Of a DNA stretch of 25,019 bases, positions 15,765-23,519 are shown one piece after another. The position numbers were made by a program, and so were the translations under genes. The stretch is from Nitrososphaerota archaeon. Lineage in GTDB: Archaea; Thermoproteota; Nitrososphaeria; Nitrososphaerales; Gagatemarchaeaceae. Each line of letters opens with the position of its first letter. Positions within the stretch are counted from its first letter, which is position 1. The stretch spans positions 89,882 to 114,900 of the forward strand of contig PLCG01000068.1 in the NCBI GenBank assembly GCA_003135575.1, in the 5' to 3' direction. The notes beneath the pieces were generated by a model. That model was not told the DNA's origin. It saw nothing but the letters and a program-made list of their open reading frames with translations, and searched no databases.

Positions 15765-17024
15765 ATGCCCAAGTTCGCCCACATGTCTGACATCCACATC
15801 GGGGCCTTCGGCAGGAATCCGGAGCTCAAGGCGCTCGTCCTCCAGGCCTTCGACCTGGCGATAGACAAGTGCATCGACGCGGGCGTGGACTTTGTGGTAA
15901 TCGCCGGCGACACCTTCGACTCTAACATCCCAGACCTCTCGTCGGTCAGGCACGCGGCAGCGAAAATATTGAAGGCGAAAGAGCAGGGGATCTCGTTCTA
16001 TGTCGTCTACGGCAGCCACGACTTCAGTCCCAACTACTCGTCGATCGTGGACGTGCTGGAGGGCGCAGGCCTCCTCACGAAGCTCGAGAAGGTTACCAGG
16101 AGGGAGGACGGAAAGCTGGACCTCGAGTTCACGACCGACGACTCGGGCGCCAAGCTCTGCGGCATCTCCGGGAAGAAGCTCGGCCTTGACAGGCTCGACT
16201 ACGAGCTCCTCGACAAGGAGAGGCTCGAGAAGGAGGAAGGCTTCAAGATATTCGTCTTCCACGGGGCCCTAGAGGAATACAAGCCGCACGACCTCTCAAT
16301 GATGGAGGCCATGTCTGTAGACAGCCTGCCAAAGGACTTCAACTATTACGCGGGAGGGCACATTCACCAGAGGTCGGTCAACTCTCTCAAAGGCCGGCGC
16401 AACCTGGCGTACCCAGGCCCGCTCTTCGGGACGGACTTTCGGGACCTGGAGTCCATCGCCAAGGGCAACGAGAGCGGCTTCTACATCGTCGACTTTGACA
16501 AGGACGTCAAGCGCGTGGAATTCGTGGAGGTGACTCCCTGCCGTATCCTCGAGCTCGAGCTCTCCGCCCAAGGGAGGACCTCGAGCCAGACCTACGCGGC
16601 GCTGCAGGACATCGTGAGGAGGGCGACGGTCGAAGACCAGGTCGTGCTGCTCAAGGTCCACGGCGAGCTCTCCCAAGGAAAGACCTCCGACATCGACTTC
16701 GGCTCGATAAGGAAGCAGATCCAGGCCAAGAAGCCAACAAGCTTCTTGCTGAGCTATAGTCAACTCACGTCGCGGGAGCAATCGGCCCAGGCTGGCGCCA
16801 AGCCGATCTCGCAATCGCTGACGGAGAAGGAGACGTTCGAACAACGAATCTCGACGGTCGCAAGCCCCGAACCTCGACTCCGGGGTGCCAGCGGAGTGCA
16901 AGTCTCGCTTTCCCTTCTCAAGGCCCTGAAGGACGAGAGGAGGGAGAACGAACTAAAGCCCGACTACCAGTCGAGGATCGAGAAGGCCGGCGCGAACATC
17001 CTTGGGCTGGAGAAGAATTCCTGA
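15765..17024 (+). CDS. mre11: DNA double-strand break repair nuclease Mre11
   Basis: Mre11 is the manganese-dependent nuclease that processes DNA ends together with Rad50. The 419-residue protein has the phosphoesterase motifs in order: D9xH11 (MSDIHIG), GD49TFD, GSH85D86, H166 (FVFHGA), and GGH199IH201. Compared with the Pyrococcus furiosus enzyme (ligands D8, H10, D49, N84, H173, H206, H208; H52 and H85 in catalysis), position 84 is Ser instead of Asn, and the H52 position is Asp, as in bacterial SbcD. A capping domain follows to about residue 330, and the C-terminus (about 370-419, SLLKALKDERRENELKP) should bind the Rad50 coil base. rad50 starts at the last base of the stop (TGATG). Confidence 0.95.
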   Translation: MPKFAHMSDIHIGAFGRNPELKALVLQAFDLAIDKCIDAGVDFVVIAGDTFDSNIPDLSSVRHAAAKILKAKEQGISFYVVYGSHDFSPNYSSIVDVLEGAGLLTKLEKVTRREDGKLDLEFTTDDSGAKLCGISGKKLGLDRLDYELLDKERLEKEEGFKIFVFHGALEEYKPHDLSMMEAMSVDSLPKDFNYYAGGHIHQRSVNSLKGRRNLAYPGPLFGTDFRDLESIAKGNESGFYIVDFDKDVKRVEFVEVTPCRILELELSAQGRTSSQTYAALQDIVRRATVEDQVVLLKVHGELSQGKTSDIDFGSIRKQIQAKKPTSFLLSYSQLTSREQSAQAGAKPISQSLTEKETFEQRISTVASPEPRLRGASGVQVSLSLLKALKDERRENELKPDYQSRIEKAGANILGLEKNS

Positions 17025-19060
17025 TGCTGCTCAAAGAGATCGACCTCAAGAACATCCGGAGCTACAACGAGGATGTCGAGTCAACGGTGGAATTCCCGGA
17101 GGGCGTCGTGCTCTTCGTGGGAGACGTGGGCTCGGGCAAGTCGACGATCCTCTACGCCGTGGAATTCGCGCTCTTCGGGACCGCTGAGGTCAGCGGCAGT
17201 CATCTCCTGAGCGAAGGAAAGCAGAGCGGCCACGTGAAGCTGAAGTTCAGCGTCGACGGCAAGGAGCTCGAGGTCCGGCGCGGCCTCGTGAGGAGGAAGG
17301 AGACCGTGGCGCAGGAGAAGTGCTACATCGTCGAAGACGGGAAGCGGACCGACTTGTCGCCCGCCGACTTGAAGGAGCGAGTCATCGGCCTGTTGAAGTT
17401 CAACGAGCCTTCCAACCCGCGGGCCGAGAGCCTTGTCTACAGGTTCGCCGTCTTCACTCCGCAGGAGCAGATGAAGGACATAATCCAGAAGGACAGCGAG
17501 GACAGGCTCAGAGTCCTCCGACGAGTCCTCGGCATCTCCGAGTATCAGTTGGCCGCCGAGAACTCGGACGTCGTCGAACAGCGGATAAAGAAGGACGCGT
17601 ACGGGTTGAAGAGAGCGAGCGAAGACCTAGAAGAGAAAGAGGCGCTGGCGGGCGCTCTCTCCGGTGAGATAGCCCAACTCGGGAAGAGGCTGCCGATTCT
17701 CGAGGGCGCCCTGTCTTCCGCCGAGGAGGAGCTCCAGGAGCTCGAGTCAAAGTCGAAGGAACTTCTCTCGAACAGGCAGACCGTGAGCAACGTCGCCAGC
17801 AAGGTCCCCACCCTCGAGAAGAACGTGAAGATGGTCACGACCGCCTCGAAGGAGGCTCTCAGCAAGGCTGACCGGCTCGAGGCGAGGCTGGCCGACCAAT
17901 ACGTGCCCTTCATGGAGGAGTTCGAGAGAAAGAAACCGCCGACCGACAAGAGCTCAGACGCACTTGACGAAATGCTTGCCGAAAAGAGAAAGGAGCGCGA
18001 AGAAAAGATGGGAACCCTGCGCGTGATGCAGAGCCAGCTCAAGGGGACCGAAGAGCTGCTTCAGGATGGCAGATGCCCGCGATGCGGCCAGGAGATCGAC
18101 CATGACGAGTATGGCGACAAGGCGGCGCACCTGGCGTCGGAGATCGAGAAAGCCCAGGCAGAGCTCCTCGCCCTGAAGGGCAAGGTCGACTCCCTGGATT
18201 CCCTCCAGAGACAGATGGCGTCCTACGAGAAAGACGGCGAGAAGTACGCGACCTACTCGAAGGAGAAAGCCAACATCAACCGCGACATCGCCGAATCAAA
18301 GCAGCAAGCTTGGGCGTACCAGGCCGACTTGCTAAAGTCTACTCGCGACTTGGAGCTCGCGAAGAAGGAGGAGGAGAAGCTGAAGGGACTCGCCCTCGAG
18401 ATCGCCGAGCTTGAGCGGGACCTGCAGGCTGGTCGGAAGAAGAGGGATGAGGCGAGCCTCAGCCTCCAACGGGCAGTCGCCCAGAGGGACGCCAAGAGAG
18501 AGTCCCTCGACAACACTAGCCTGGAGGTAGCAAAGAAGAAGTCCATGAGAGCCGAGGCGCAAAGGCTGGGAGGATACCAGTCCTGGCTCTCGGACTACTT
18601 CAGGCCGGCCGTCGAGCAGATCGAGCAGCAGACGTTCATGCAGATGAACGCCAGGTTCAACCACCACTTCCAGAGGCTCTTCGCATCGATGGTCGACGAC
18701 GCCGACCTCGGTGTCCGCGTCAACGAGAACTTCTCCCCCATCCTGGAGAGGCAGGGGTACGAGCAGGAGTACGAGGCCTTGAGTGGCGGGGAGAGGACCA
18801 GCGTGGCCCTCGCCTACAGGCTGGCCCTGAACTCGATTGTGCAAGAGACCGCCGCGTCAGGCACGGGCGAGCTCGTGATACTCGACGAGCCGACCGAAGG
18901 ATTCAGCAAGGAGCAGATCCACAAGATGAGAGACATCCTCGCCGAGCTCCGTTCCAAGCAGGTGGTGATAGTCTCCCACGAGACCGAGCTGGAGGCCATG
19001 GCCCAGAACGTCTTCCGGGTCCAGAAGGTCAACGGGACTTCTACGGTTCGAATGGCGTAG
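17024..19060 (+). CDS. rad50: DNA double-strand break repair ATPase Rad50
   Basis: Rad50 is the SMC-like ATPase partner of Mre11. The product has the Walker A motif at 33-41 (GDVGSGKST), a long coiled coil (about 180-340 and 360-520), and a zinc hook in the middle (C351PRC354, in GRCPRCGQEI), where two Rad50 molecules join. The C-terminal lobe has the ABC signature at 586-590 (LSGGERTSVALAYRLAL), Walker B at 617-622 (LVILDEPTEGF) and a D-loop. At 678 residues it is shorter than the roughly 880-residue Pyrococcus protein; the loss is in the coiled coil, while both ATPase lobes are complete. It overlaps mre11 by one base, which implies coupled translation of the complex. Confidence 0.96.
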   Translation: MLLKEIDLKNIRSYNEDVESTVEFPEGVVLFVGDVGSGKSTILYAVEFALFGTAEVSGSHLLSEGKQSGHVKLKFSVDGKELEVRRGLVRRKETVAQEKCYIVEDGKRTDLSPADLKERVIGLLKFNEPSNPRAESLVYRFAVFTPQEQMKDIIQKDSEDRLRVLRRVLGISEYQLAAENSDVVEQRIKKDAYGLKRASEDLEEKEALAGALSGEIAQLGKRLPILEGALSSAEEELQELESKSKELLSNRQTVSNVASKVPTLEKNVKMVTTASKEALSKADRLEARLADQYVPFMEEFERKKPPTDKSSDALDEMLAEKRKEREEKMGTLRVMQSQLKGTEELLQDGRCPRCGQEIDHDEYGDKAAHLASEIEKAQAELLALKGKVDSLDSLQRQMASYEKDGEKYATYSKEKANINRDIAESKQQAWAYQADLLKSTRDLELAKKEEEKLKGLALEIAELERDLQAGRKKRDEASLSLQRAVAQRDAKRESLDNTSLEVAKKKSMRAEAQRLGGYQSWLSDYFRPAVEQIEQQTFMQMNARFNHHFQRLFASMVDDADLGVRVNENFSPILERQGYEQEYEALSGGERTSVALAYRLALNSIVQETAASGTGELVILDEPTEGFSKEQIHKMRDILAELRSKQVVIVSHETELEAMAQNVFRVQKVNGTSTVRMA

Positions 19061-19062
19061 AC

Positions 19063-19119
19063 GCGCACGAATCCCTCACACCTAGATACGCTTAACTCTC
19101 CGCGGGATGCGCACGAATC
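19063..19119. repeat. 11-bp direct repeat GCGCACGAATC, two copies upstream of the DUF6062-like pair
   Basis: Exact copies lie at 19063-19073 (just after the rad50 stop) and 19109-19119 (17 bp before ATG 19136). They sit 46 bp apart and flank the weak TATA-like box near 19091-19098. They could be regulator sites; this rests only on the repeat. Confidence 0.4.
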
Positions 19120-19135
19120 GCGCCCTCGTGAGAAA

Positions 19136-19936
19136 ATGGTCCACGTAACTCCCTCGACGATACCGCTTCTCGAGGCATTCGAAAGGGACGAGGGGTGCCT
19201 CCTTTGCTACCTCTGGCTGAAAGACGAGTTCCAGAGCATGGAGTTCGTCGAGGACAACGAGGTCTCGATGGACGAGGCCTTCCGCAGGGACGTGACCGCC
19301 GCCTCTGGCTTTTGCAACAGGCACATGCACGTCTTGCACAAGGTGGTGTTCTCGGGCGGGATACCAGACGGCCTCGGGTACGCCATGTACGCGGACGACA
19401 CCGTCGAGATGTTCCGGGAGAGCGTCCAGGCCTTGCAGACCGCGCTCCACGGGTCGCGCAAAAAGTCCTGGAACGTGCTCTCCAAGGACAGGACCCCGGG
19501 AGCGGTGATAGAGGCCTCTGCGGAGAAGCTCGACCTCACGCTGCAGGGCACAAGGATCTGCGAGATATGCAGGAGGATGCTGCTCGCCGACGCGAGGCGC
19601 ACGAGGACGCTAGTCGACATGCTGGGGCATGCGGACTTTGCAGGAAGGTTCGCCACCTCCGGCCGCTTGTGCTTCCCACACTTCGTCACATCGATCCAGA
19701 TGGTCCCGACGCGGCGGGTGAACAAGACGGCCGTCGCGGCCCTCCTGCTTGAGACGGAGCTGCGGTGCCTAAAAGACGTCAGCCGCCTCCTTGCCGAGGG
19801 TGGCAACGCCTCGCCCGAGATGGCCGCGGCGATCATCGCCGGCGTCGAAGGCCTATACTGCGTCACGAAGAAAACCCCGAACTCCGTCATCGCTCTCGCT
19901 CTGGCCGAGACCGAAAGGAGGAACCCCAGACGGTGA
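19136..19936 (+). CDS. DUF6062-like protein with two CxxC...CxxH modules, first of a tandem pair
   Basis: The 266-residue protein has two cysteine/histidine modules of near-equal spacing. One is C21xxC24 with C60xxH63 (CLLC...GFCNRHMH), 35 residues between the pairs. The other is C142xxC145 with C179xxH182 (CEIC...LCFPHF), 33 residues between. Each could bind a zinc ion. The GFCNRH motif resembles DUF6062-type proteins, whose function is unknown. No signal peptide or membrane segment is seen. An IAGVEGLYC motif near 235-242 is shared with the next gene. The start is ATG 19136; a weak CTTAACTC box near 19094 may be the promoter, so it may not belong to the rad50 transcript. The next gene begins 5 bp after the stop. 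Confidence 0.78.
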   Translation: MVHVTPSTIPLLEAFERDEGCLLCYLWLKDEFQSMEFVEDNEVSMDEAFRRDVTAASGFCNRHMHVLHKVVFSGGIPDGLGYAMYADDTVEMFRESVQALQTALHGSRKKSWNVLSKDRTPGAVIEASAEKLDLTLQGTRICEICRRMLLADARRTRTLVDMLGHADFAGRFATSGRLCFPHFVTSIQMVPTRRVNKTAVAALLLETELRCLKDVSRLLAEGGNASPEMAAAIIAGVEGLYCVTKKTPNSVIALALAETERRNPRR

Positions 19937-19937
19937 T
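19932..19937 (+). promoter_or_regulatory. Shine-Dalgarno site of the second DUF6062-like gene
   Basis: GGTGAT overlaps the stop of the first gene and lies 4 nt before ATG 19942. It matches part of the archaeal GGAGGTGATC consensus and supports translational coupling. A GTG at 19933 (GTGA overlap) is the alternative start. Confidence 0.5.
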
Positions 19938-19941
19938 TCCA

Positions 19942-20751
19942 ATGGCGAGCGTGACAACCATGTCGAGCGAGATCCTGGACGCGTTCAGCAAGGTCAGGCA
20001 AGCCTGCGCGCTCTGCTCGCTATGGGTGCGGGAGGAAGCATCGATCGCTGACGAGATCAAAAAAGAAGGCCCATCGATGAACCAAGGTCTCCGAGATGGG
20101 ATCTTGGCGGCCTCGGGCTTTTGCAACAGGCACACTCACGCCATCCACGACGCGAGGGCCAGCGGAGAGGCGGACTACGGCCTGGCCTGCCCTGCCTGCG
20201 CCCGGACCGTGCTGAAGAAGTTCGAGGACGGCCTCACGCCCCTCCTCGCCAACCTCCAAGCGGCGAAAGGACACGCCGAGCGCGGGGGGAAGAAGGGCGA
20301 GCAGCTCCTCGCGAAGACCATCTCTGCGCTCGAGACGACCATCAGCGGCGACGCCGTGTGCCCCGTCTGCAAGCGGCTGCTCGAGTCCGACAGGGACAGG
20401 ATCGCCAGCCTGCTGCAGATGCTCGAGAGCAAGGACTTCGCTGACCTCTACGTCAAGTCCGACGCCATCTGCATGCCCCACTTCGTCTCGGCGATGGAGC
20501 TCCTGCCCTGGTCCGGGTCAAAGAACGCGGAGGGCGTGTGGAGCGTCCTCGTGAGGGCGGAACTAGGGCGACTCGAGGCCGTCGACTATCTGCTCAACGA
20601 ACGCATGAAGAGGTACTCCTGGGACTTTCGAAACGACGCGATGACTCCCGAGGAGGCGAACGCCCAGAAGATAGCCATGCTCGCGATCGCCGGCGTCGAG
20701 GGCCTATACTGCAGGCCGCGGAAGACCTCGCTGCGTCCCGCGCGGCAATGA
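19942..20751 (+). CDS. DUF6062-like protein with two CxxC...CxxH modules, second of a tandem pair
   Basis: This 269-residue paralogue of the previous gene keeps the same ligand spacing: C22xxC25 with C61xxH64 (CALC...GFCNRHTH) and C140xxC143 with C177xxH180 (CPVC...ICMPHF). Other shared segments are CxRxLxxDxxR, MLxxxDFA, HFV and IAGVEGLYC, so the pair arose by duplication. It has an additional CPAC (C83, C86) that the first copy lacks, so it may hold another metal or disulphide. It is soluble by sequence. The frame is open upstream inside the first gene, but ATG 19942 has a Shine-Dalgarno (GGTGAT) and aligns with the start of the first copy. Function is unknown. Confidence 0.8.
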   Translation: MASVTTMSSEILDAFSKVRQACALCSLWVREEASIADEIKKEGPSMNQGLRDGILAASGFCNRHTHAIHDARASGEADYGLACPACARTVLKKFEDGLTPLLANLQAAKGHAERGGKKGEQLLAKTISALETTISGDAVCPVCKRLLESDRDRIASLLQMLESKDFADLYVKSDAICMPHFVSAMELLPWSGSKNAEGVWSVLVRAELGRLEAVDYLLNERMKRYSWDFRNDAMTPEEANAQKIAMLAIAGVEGLYCRPRKTSLRPARQ

Positions 20752-20753
20752 CA

Positions 20754-20792
20754 GGTGGACGATTCGCCTGACTCATGAGTCCCCGGTGGACG
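20754..20792 (+). promoter_or_regulatory. Palindrome and short direct repeats before the TMEM175-like gene
   Basis: GACTCATGAGTC (20770-20781) is a perfect 12-bp palindrome. GGTGGACG occurs on each side of it (20754-20761 and 20785-20792). The second copy may act as a Shine-Dalgarno for ATG 20795. The palindrome could be an operator; there is no other support. Confidence 0.35.
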
Positions 20793-20794
20793 GC

Positions 20795-21430
20795 ATGCCC
20801 AAGCTGAGGATAAGGATAGAGACCCTCTCTGACCTCGTCTTCGGCCTAGCCCTCTCCATCGGCTCGATCGTCCTGGTCCAGCACATCCCGCAGAGCTCTG
20901 CCGACCTCACCACCGACATCGTCCAGTTCGGCTTCAGCTTCCTCATCATCGTGGGGATTTGGCTGGGATACACGCGGATAATCGGCATTCTTCCCGTCGA
21001 GACGCAGGGGACGGTGTACCTCAACCTCGCGCTGCTATTCTGCGTGGCGCTCGAGCCGTTCCTCTACTACGTCCTTTTTTCTACCTCCGACCCGACCTTC
21101 CTGGATTTCGCCTCTTCCGCGTTCGCACTCGACACCGGGGCGATGATGGCCTTGCTCTCGAGCATGATGTACCTGGTCGTCCGCCAGGAGGAGCACGGAG
21201 GGGTCCGAAGGTTGCGTCCGATCGGCCTCAGGAACTTCAAGGTCTCCATGGTCTCCCAGATCGTGGGAGCGGCGATCTTCCTTGCGTCGACCCTCGAAGT
21301 CTTCTGGGTCCAGGTCCCGAACCTCGGGTATCTCAGGTTCCTATTGTGGTATGTCGCGCTCGGCACCTTCTTCGCAAGCAGGGCCTTTGCGAGGAAAGGC
21401 GCGCAAAGCATCGAGACGGCAAAGCACTAG
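20795..21430 (+). CDS. TMEM175-like (DUF1211) membrane protein, possible potassium channel
   Basis: Prokaryotic TMEM175 proteins are six-helix potassium-permeable channels. The 211-residue protein has about six hydrophobic helices and, at the start of helix 1, RIETLSDLVFGLALSIG, which follows the family pattern RxxxFSDxxFAxAxT with Leu in place of the first Phe. Later helices include FSFLIIVGIWLGYTRI, LLFCVALEPFLYYVLF and FLLWYVALGTFFASRAFA. The length fits the single-repeat prokaryotic form. The changed motif leaves channel function uncertain. GTG 20786 would add three residues; ATG 20795 has a better-placed GGTGG. It follows the DUF6062-like pair by 43 bp and converges with the beta-propeller gene. 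Confidence 0.7.
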   Translation: MPKLRIRIETLSDLVFGLALSIGSIVLVQHIPQSSADLTTDIVQFGFSFLIIVGIWLGYTRIIGILPVETQGTVYLNLALLFCVALEPFLYYVLFSTSDPTFLDFASSAFALDTGAMMALLSSMMYLVVRQEEHGGVRRLRPIGLRNFKVSMVSQIVGAAIFLASTLEVFWVQVPNLGYLRFLLWYVALGTFFASRAFARKGAQSIETAKH

Positions 21431-21436
21431 GCTTGG

Positions 21437-23437
21437 TCAGCCCAGCGCTATCGCCGCCAGCGTCGAGAAGCTGGAGAGGTCGCTCGCCATGACCTCGTTC
21501 TGGGAGACTGTGTAGATCGTGTTCCCGATGATGACGCTCCGGTCGATGGTGTGGCCGCTGCTGCCGCCCCAGTAGGTCTGGACGCCAGTGCCTGGGGGGT
21601 TCTGGCTCACGGTCCCCATGAGGTTGAATCCGCTCGCCGTCACGTTGATGACGTAGACTCCCTGCCAGACGACCTGGCCGTAGGGCGGTGGGCTCCCGGG
21701 GGAACTCGTCTGGCTGCCTTGCACCTTGGCGAGGTTCACTGGCAACACCATGATGCCCCTAGTCGCATCAAAGGTGAAGGCCAGATGGTCGTTTAGCACA
21801 GCAGAGTCCGTCCCGCGGTCCCCGATCATGTATCTAGAGACCTCCGTCGAGGTCCCGTCAGCCGCGACGTGGAAGAGCGAGAGCTTCAGGCCCAGATACC
21901 ATGCGAAGTTCCCCGTCGAGGACTGCATGGCGTCCTTCCCGACCCCGATCAGGTAGCCGTTCCCGAAGGGATGGAGGTAGTCCGAGAACCCGGCGACCTG
22001 TAGCGCGCTCTGGATTACGGGGTTCGTCGGGTCCTTGAAAGAGATTGCGAAGAGCGGGTCGATCTGCTCGAATGTCACCACGTATCCGGTGTCTCCCATG
22101 AACCTGACCGCGTAGATGTTCTCCCCGGGCGCGATGTTGCGGAGGGCTCCCACCTGGGTGAAGTTCTGGTTGAGGACGTAGACGTCGTCGCTCCGCGAGC
22201 CCGTGCCGTTGGCAGAGACCGCGCGGCTCGTCGCGACCCTGAAGTACCCGTTGTATTCGTCCATAGAGAACTGGTTCAGGACCACTCCTGGGAACGCGCC
22301 GGCCGACTTCACGGCGATGTCGCCATTCAGGTACGCGACCCGGAATACCGTGCTGTTTTGCGGCTGCCCGACCTGCATGAATGTCGGTCCTGCCCCGCCG
22401 CCGAAGACGTCGCCAGGGATGCCGTCCGCGTAGTAGGATGGGTAGTTGGGATAGACCACGTAGATGTTCGAGGTCGAGGCGTAGACCGTCGAAGCCTGCC
22501 CCGTAAGGACCGCGACGGAATGCTGTGACCCTGTTGACATGGACATGCTCACAATCATCGTGTAGACGCTCACCTGGCTCTTGTTGGGCGTGTAGTAGGT
22601 CGACCCTGGCGACAGGGCGGAAGTCACCCCGTCCTCGACCATGGTCGGATACTTGGCGGTCACGTTCCCGTTCCCGCTTACAATGTAGGAGGGCTGCTGG
22701 ATTATCTCGTAGAGATATCCTTGAGAGACCCTCGCCGCGACGTGGCTGCCGTTCACGCCGATCGAGTTCAGTAGGCTGGGGGCGCTCGGGTTGGAAACGT
22801 CGTAAAGGCGGAGACTGATCGAGGCGCCACCGCTGCCAGAGACGATCACGGCGAGCCTCTGCGGCACCATCGCAATGCCCATGACGCTGCCAAGTGGAAA
22901 TTTGAGACTCGAGACGATCGAAGTCGAGCTATCCTGCGCCTTGATTATGGAGACCGACTGCGACGTCGCTACGTAGAGGTAGGACCCATCCGTCTTCACC
23001 TTGTCGAGCTCGTCGACGCCTTGGACTTGGTTGTTGGTCGTAGTGAAATCTGAATTCGCCGCTGCACCGGCTCCCGCCACCGTCGCCGAAGAAGCCATTG
23101 TCATCGTCGCGGTCGTGGTCATACCCGCCGCGTTCATGACGCCTGGGACGGCTACACCGAGGAACTTTCCGTTGATAGTTTGGTATTGCTGCGAACTCTT
23201 GGCGTTCGCGGTGATGAACTGGTGGAGCTCTTGGTATGTCTGGAACGCGTTCAGGGTCCCTGGCGCGCCGCTTGTGGCATTGCCAGTCCCCGATGGACTT
23301 TGAGTCGTGGTTGTCGTCGTAATCGTCGTCGTATTCAGCGGAAACGAGATGACGGCCATCGCCGCCACTATCAACACTATTACGCCCGCGAAAGCTAGCT
23401 CTTGTCGCCCCGCGCTGCGGCCTTGGACGGTTTGCAT
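21437..23437 (-). CDS. Secreted or membrane-anchored beta-propeller protein (Beta_propel, COG4880)
   Basis: The 666-residue protein starts with a hydrophobic segment (about residues 14-33, AFAGVIVLIVAAMAVISFPL), then a Thr-rich linker (TTTITTTTTTQ). The conserved sequence TTNNQVQGVDELDKVKTDGSYLYVATSQSVSII marks the start of the Beta_propel domain. The rest consists of repeated four-strand blades, for example RLAVIVSG..., YLYEII, GYFRVATSRAVS and NIYAVRFMGDTGYVVTFEQIDPLFAI. Many NxS/T sequons fit an extracellular location. The function is unknown; binding of a surface partner is likely. ATG 23437 was chosen over TTG 23443 because a TATA-like box near 23468 predicts transcription near 23441. 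Confidence 0.88.
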   Translation of the reverse strand: MQTVQGRSAGRQELAFAGVIVLIVAAMAVISFPLNTTTITTTTTTQSPSGTGNATSGAPGTLNAFQTYQELHQFITANAKSSQQYQTINGKFLGVAVPGVMNAAGMTTTATMTMASSATVAGAGAAANSDFTTTNNQVQGVDELDKVKTDGSYLYVATSQSVSIIKAQDSSTSIVSSLKFPLGSVMGIAMVPQRLAVIVSGSGGASISLRLYDVSNPSAPSLLNSIGVNGSHVAARVSQGYLYEIIQQPSYIVSGNGNVTAKYPTMVEDGVTSALSPGSTYYTPNKSQVSVYTMIVSMSMSTGSQHSVAVLTGQASTVYASTSNIYVVYPNYPSYYADGIPGDVFGGGAGPTFMQVGQPQNSTVFRVAYLNGDIAVKSAGAFPGVVLNQFSMDEYNGYFRVATSRAVSANGTGSRSDDVYVLNQNFTQVGALRNIAPGENIYAVRFMGDTGYVVTFEQIDPLFAISFKDPTNPVIQSALQVAGFSDYLHPFGNGYLIGVGKDAMQSSTGNFAWYLGLKLSLFHVAADGTSTEVSRYMIGDRGTDSAVLNDHLAFTFDATRGIMVLPVNLAKVQGSQTSSPGSPPPYGQVVWQGVYVINVTASGFNLMGTVSQNPPGTGVQTYWGGSSGHTIDRSVIIGNTIYTVSQNEVMASDLSSFSTLAAIALG

Positions 23438-23460
23438 ACCCAATGGGTAGTCGGCTCCGC

Positions 23461-23492
23461 CTCAAGATACCACGCTTGAGAACGAGCGTTCT
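23461..23492 (-). promoter_or_regulatory. Promoter of the beta-propeller gene with two palindromes
   Basis: A GGTAT box (23467-23471, minus strand) lies inside the inverted repeat CTCAAG...CTTGAG (23461-23466 and 23475-23480). Next to it is AGAACG-AG-CGTTCT (23479-23492), a second perfect inverted repeat. A palindrome around a TATA box is a usual place for a repressor. Confidence 0.4.
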
Positions 23493-23519
23493 GGTCATGA
23501 GAACAGGGTAGATTGGTCC

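Noticed and set aside
22929..23498. A 189-residue minus-strand open frame overlapping the start of the beta-propeller gene
   Set aside because: Arg/Asp-rich off-frame reading; the beta-propeller frame has a signal segment and a family match.
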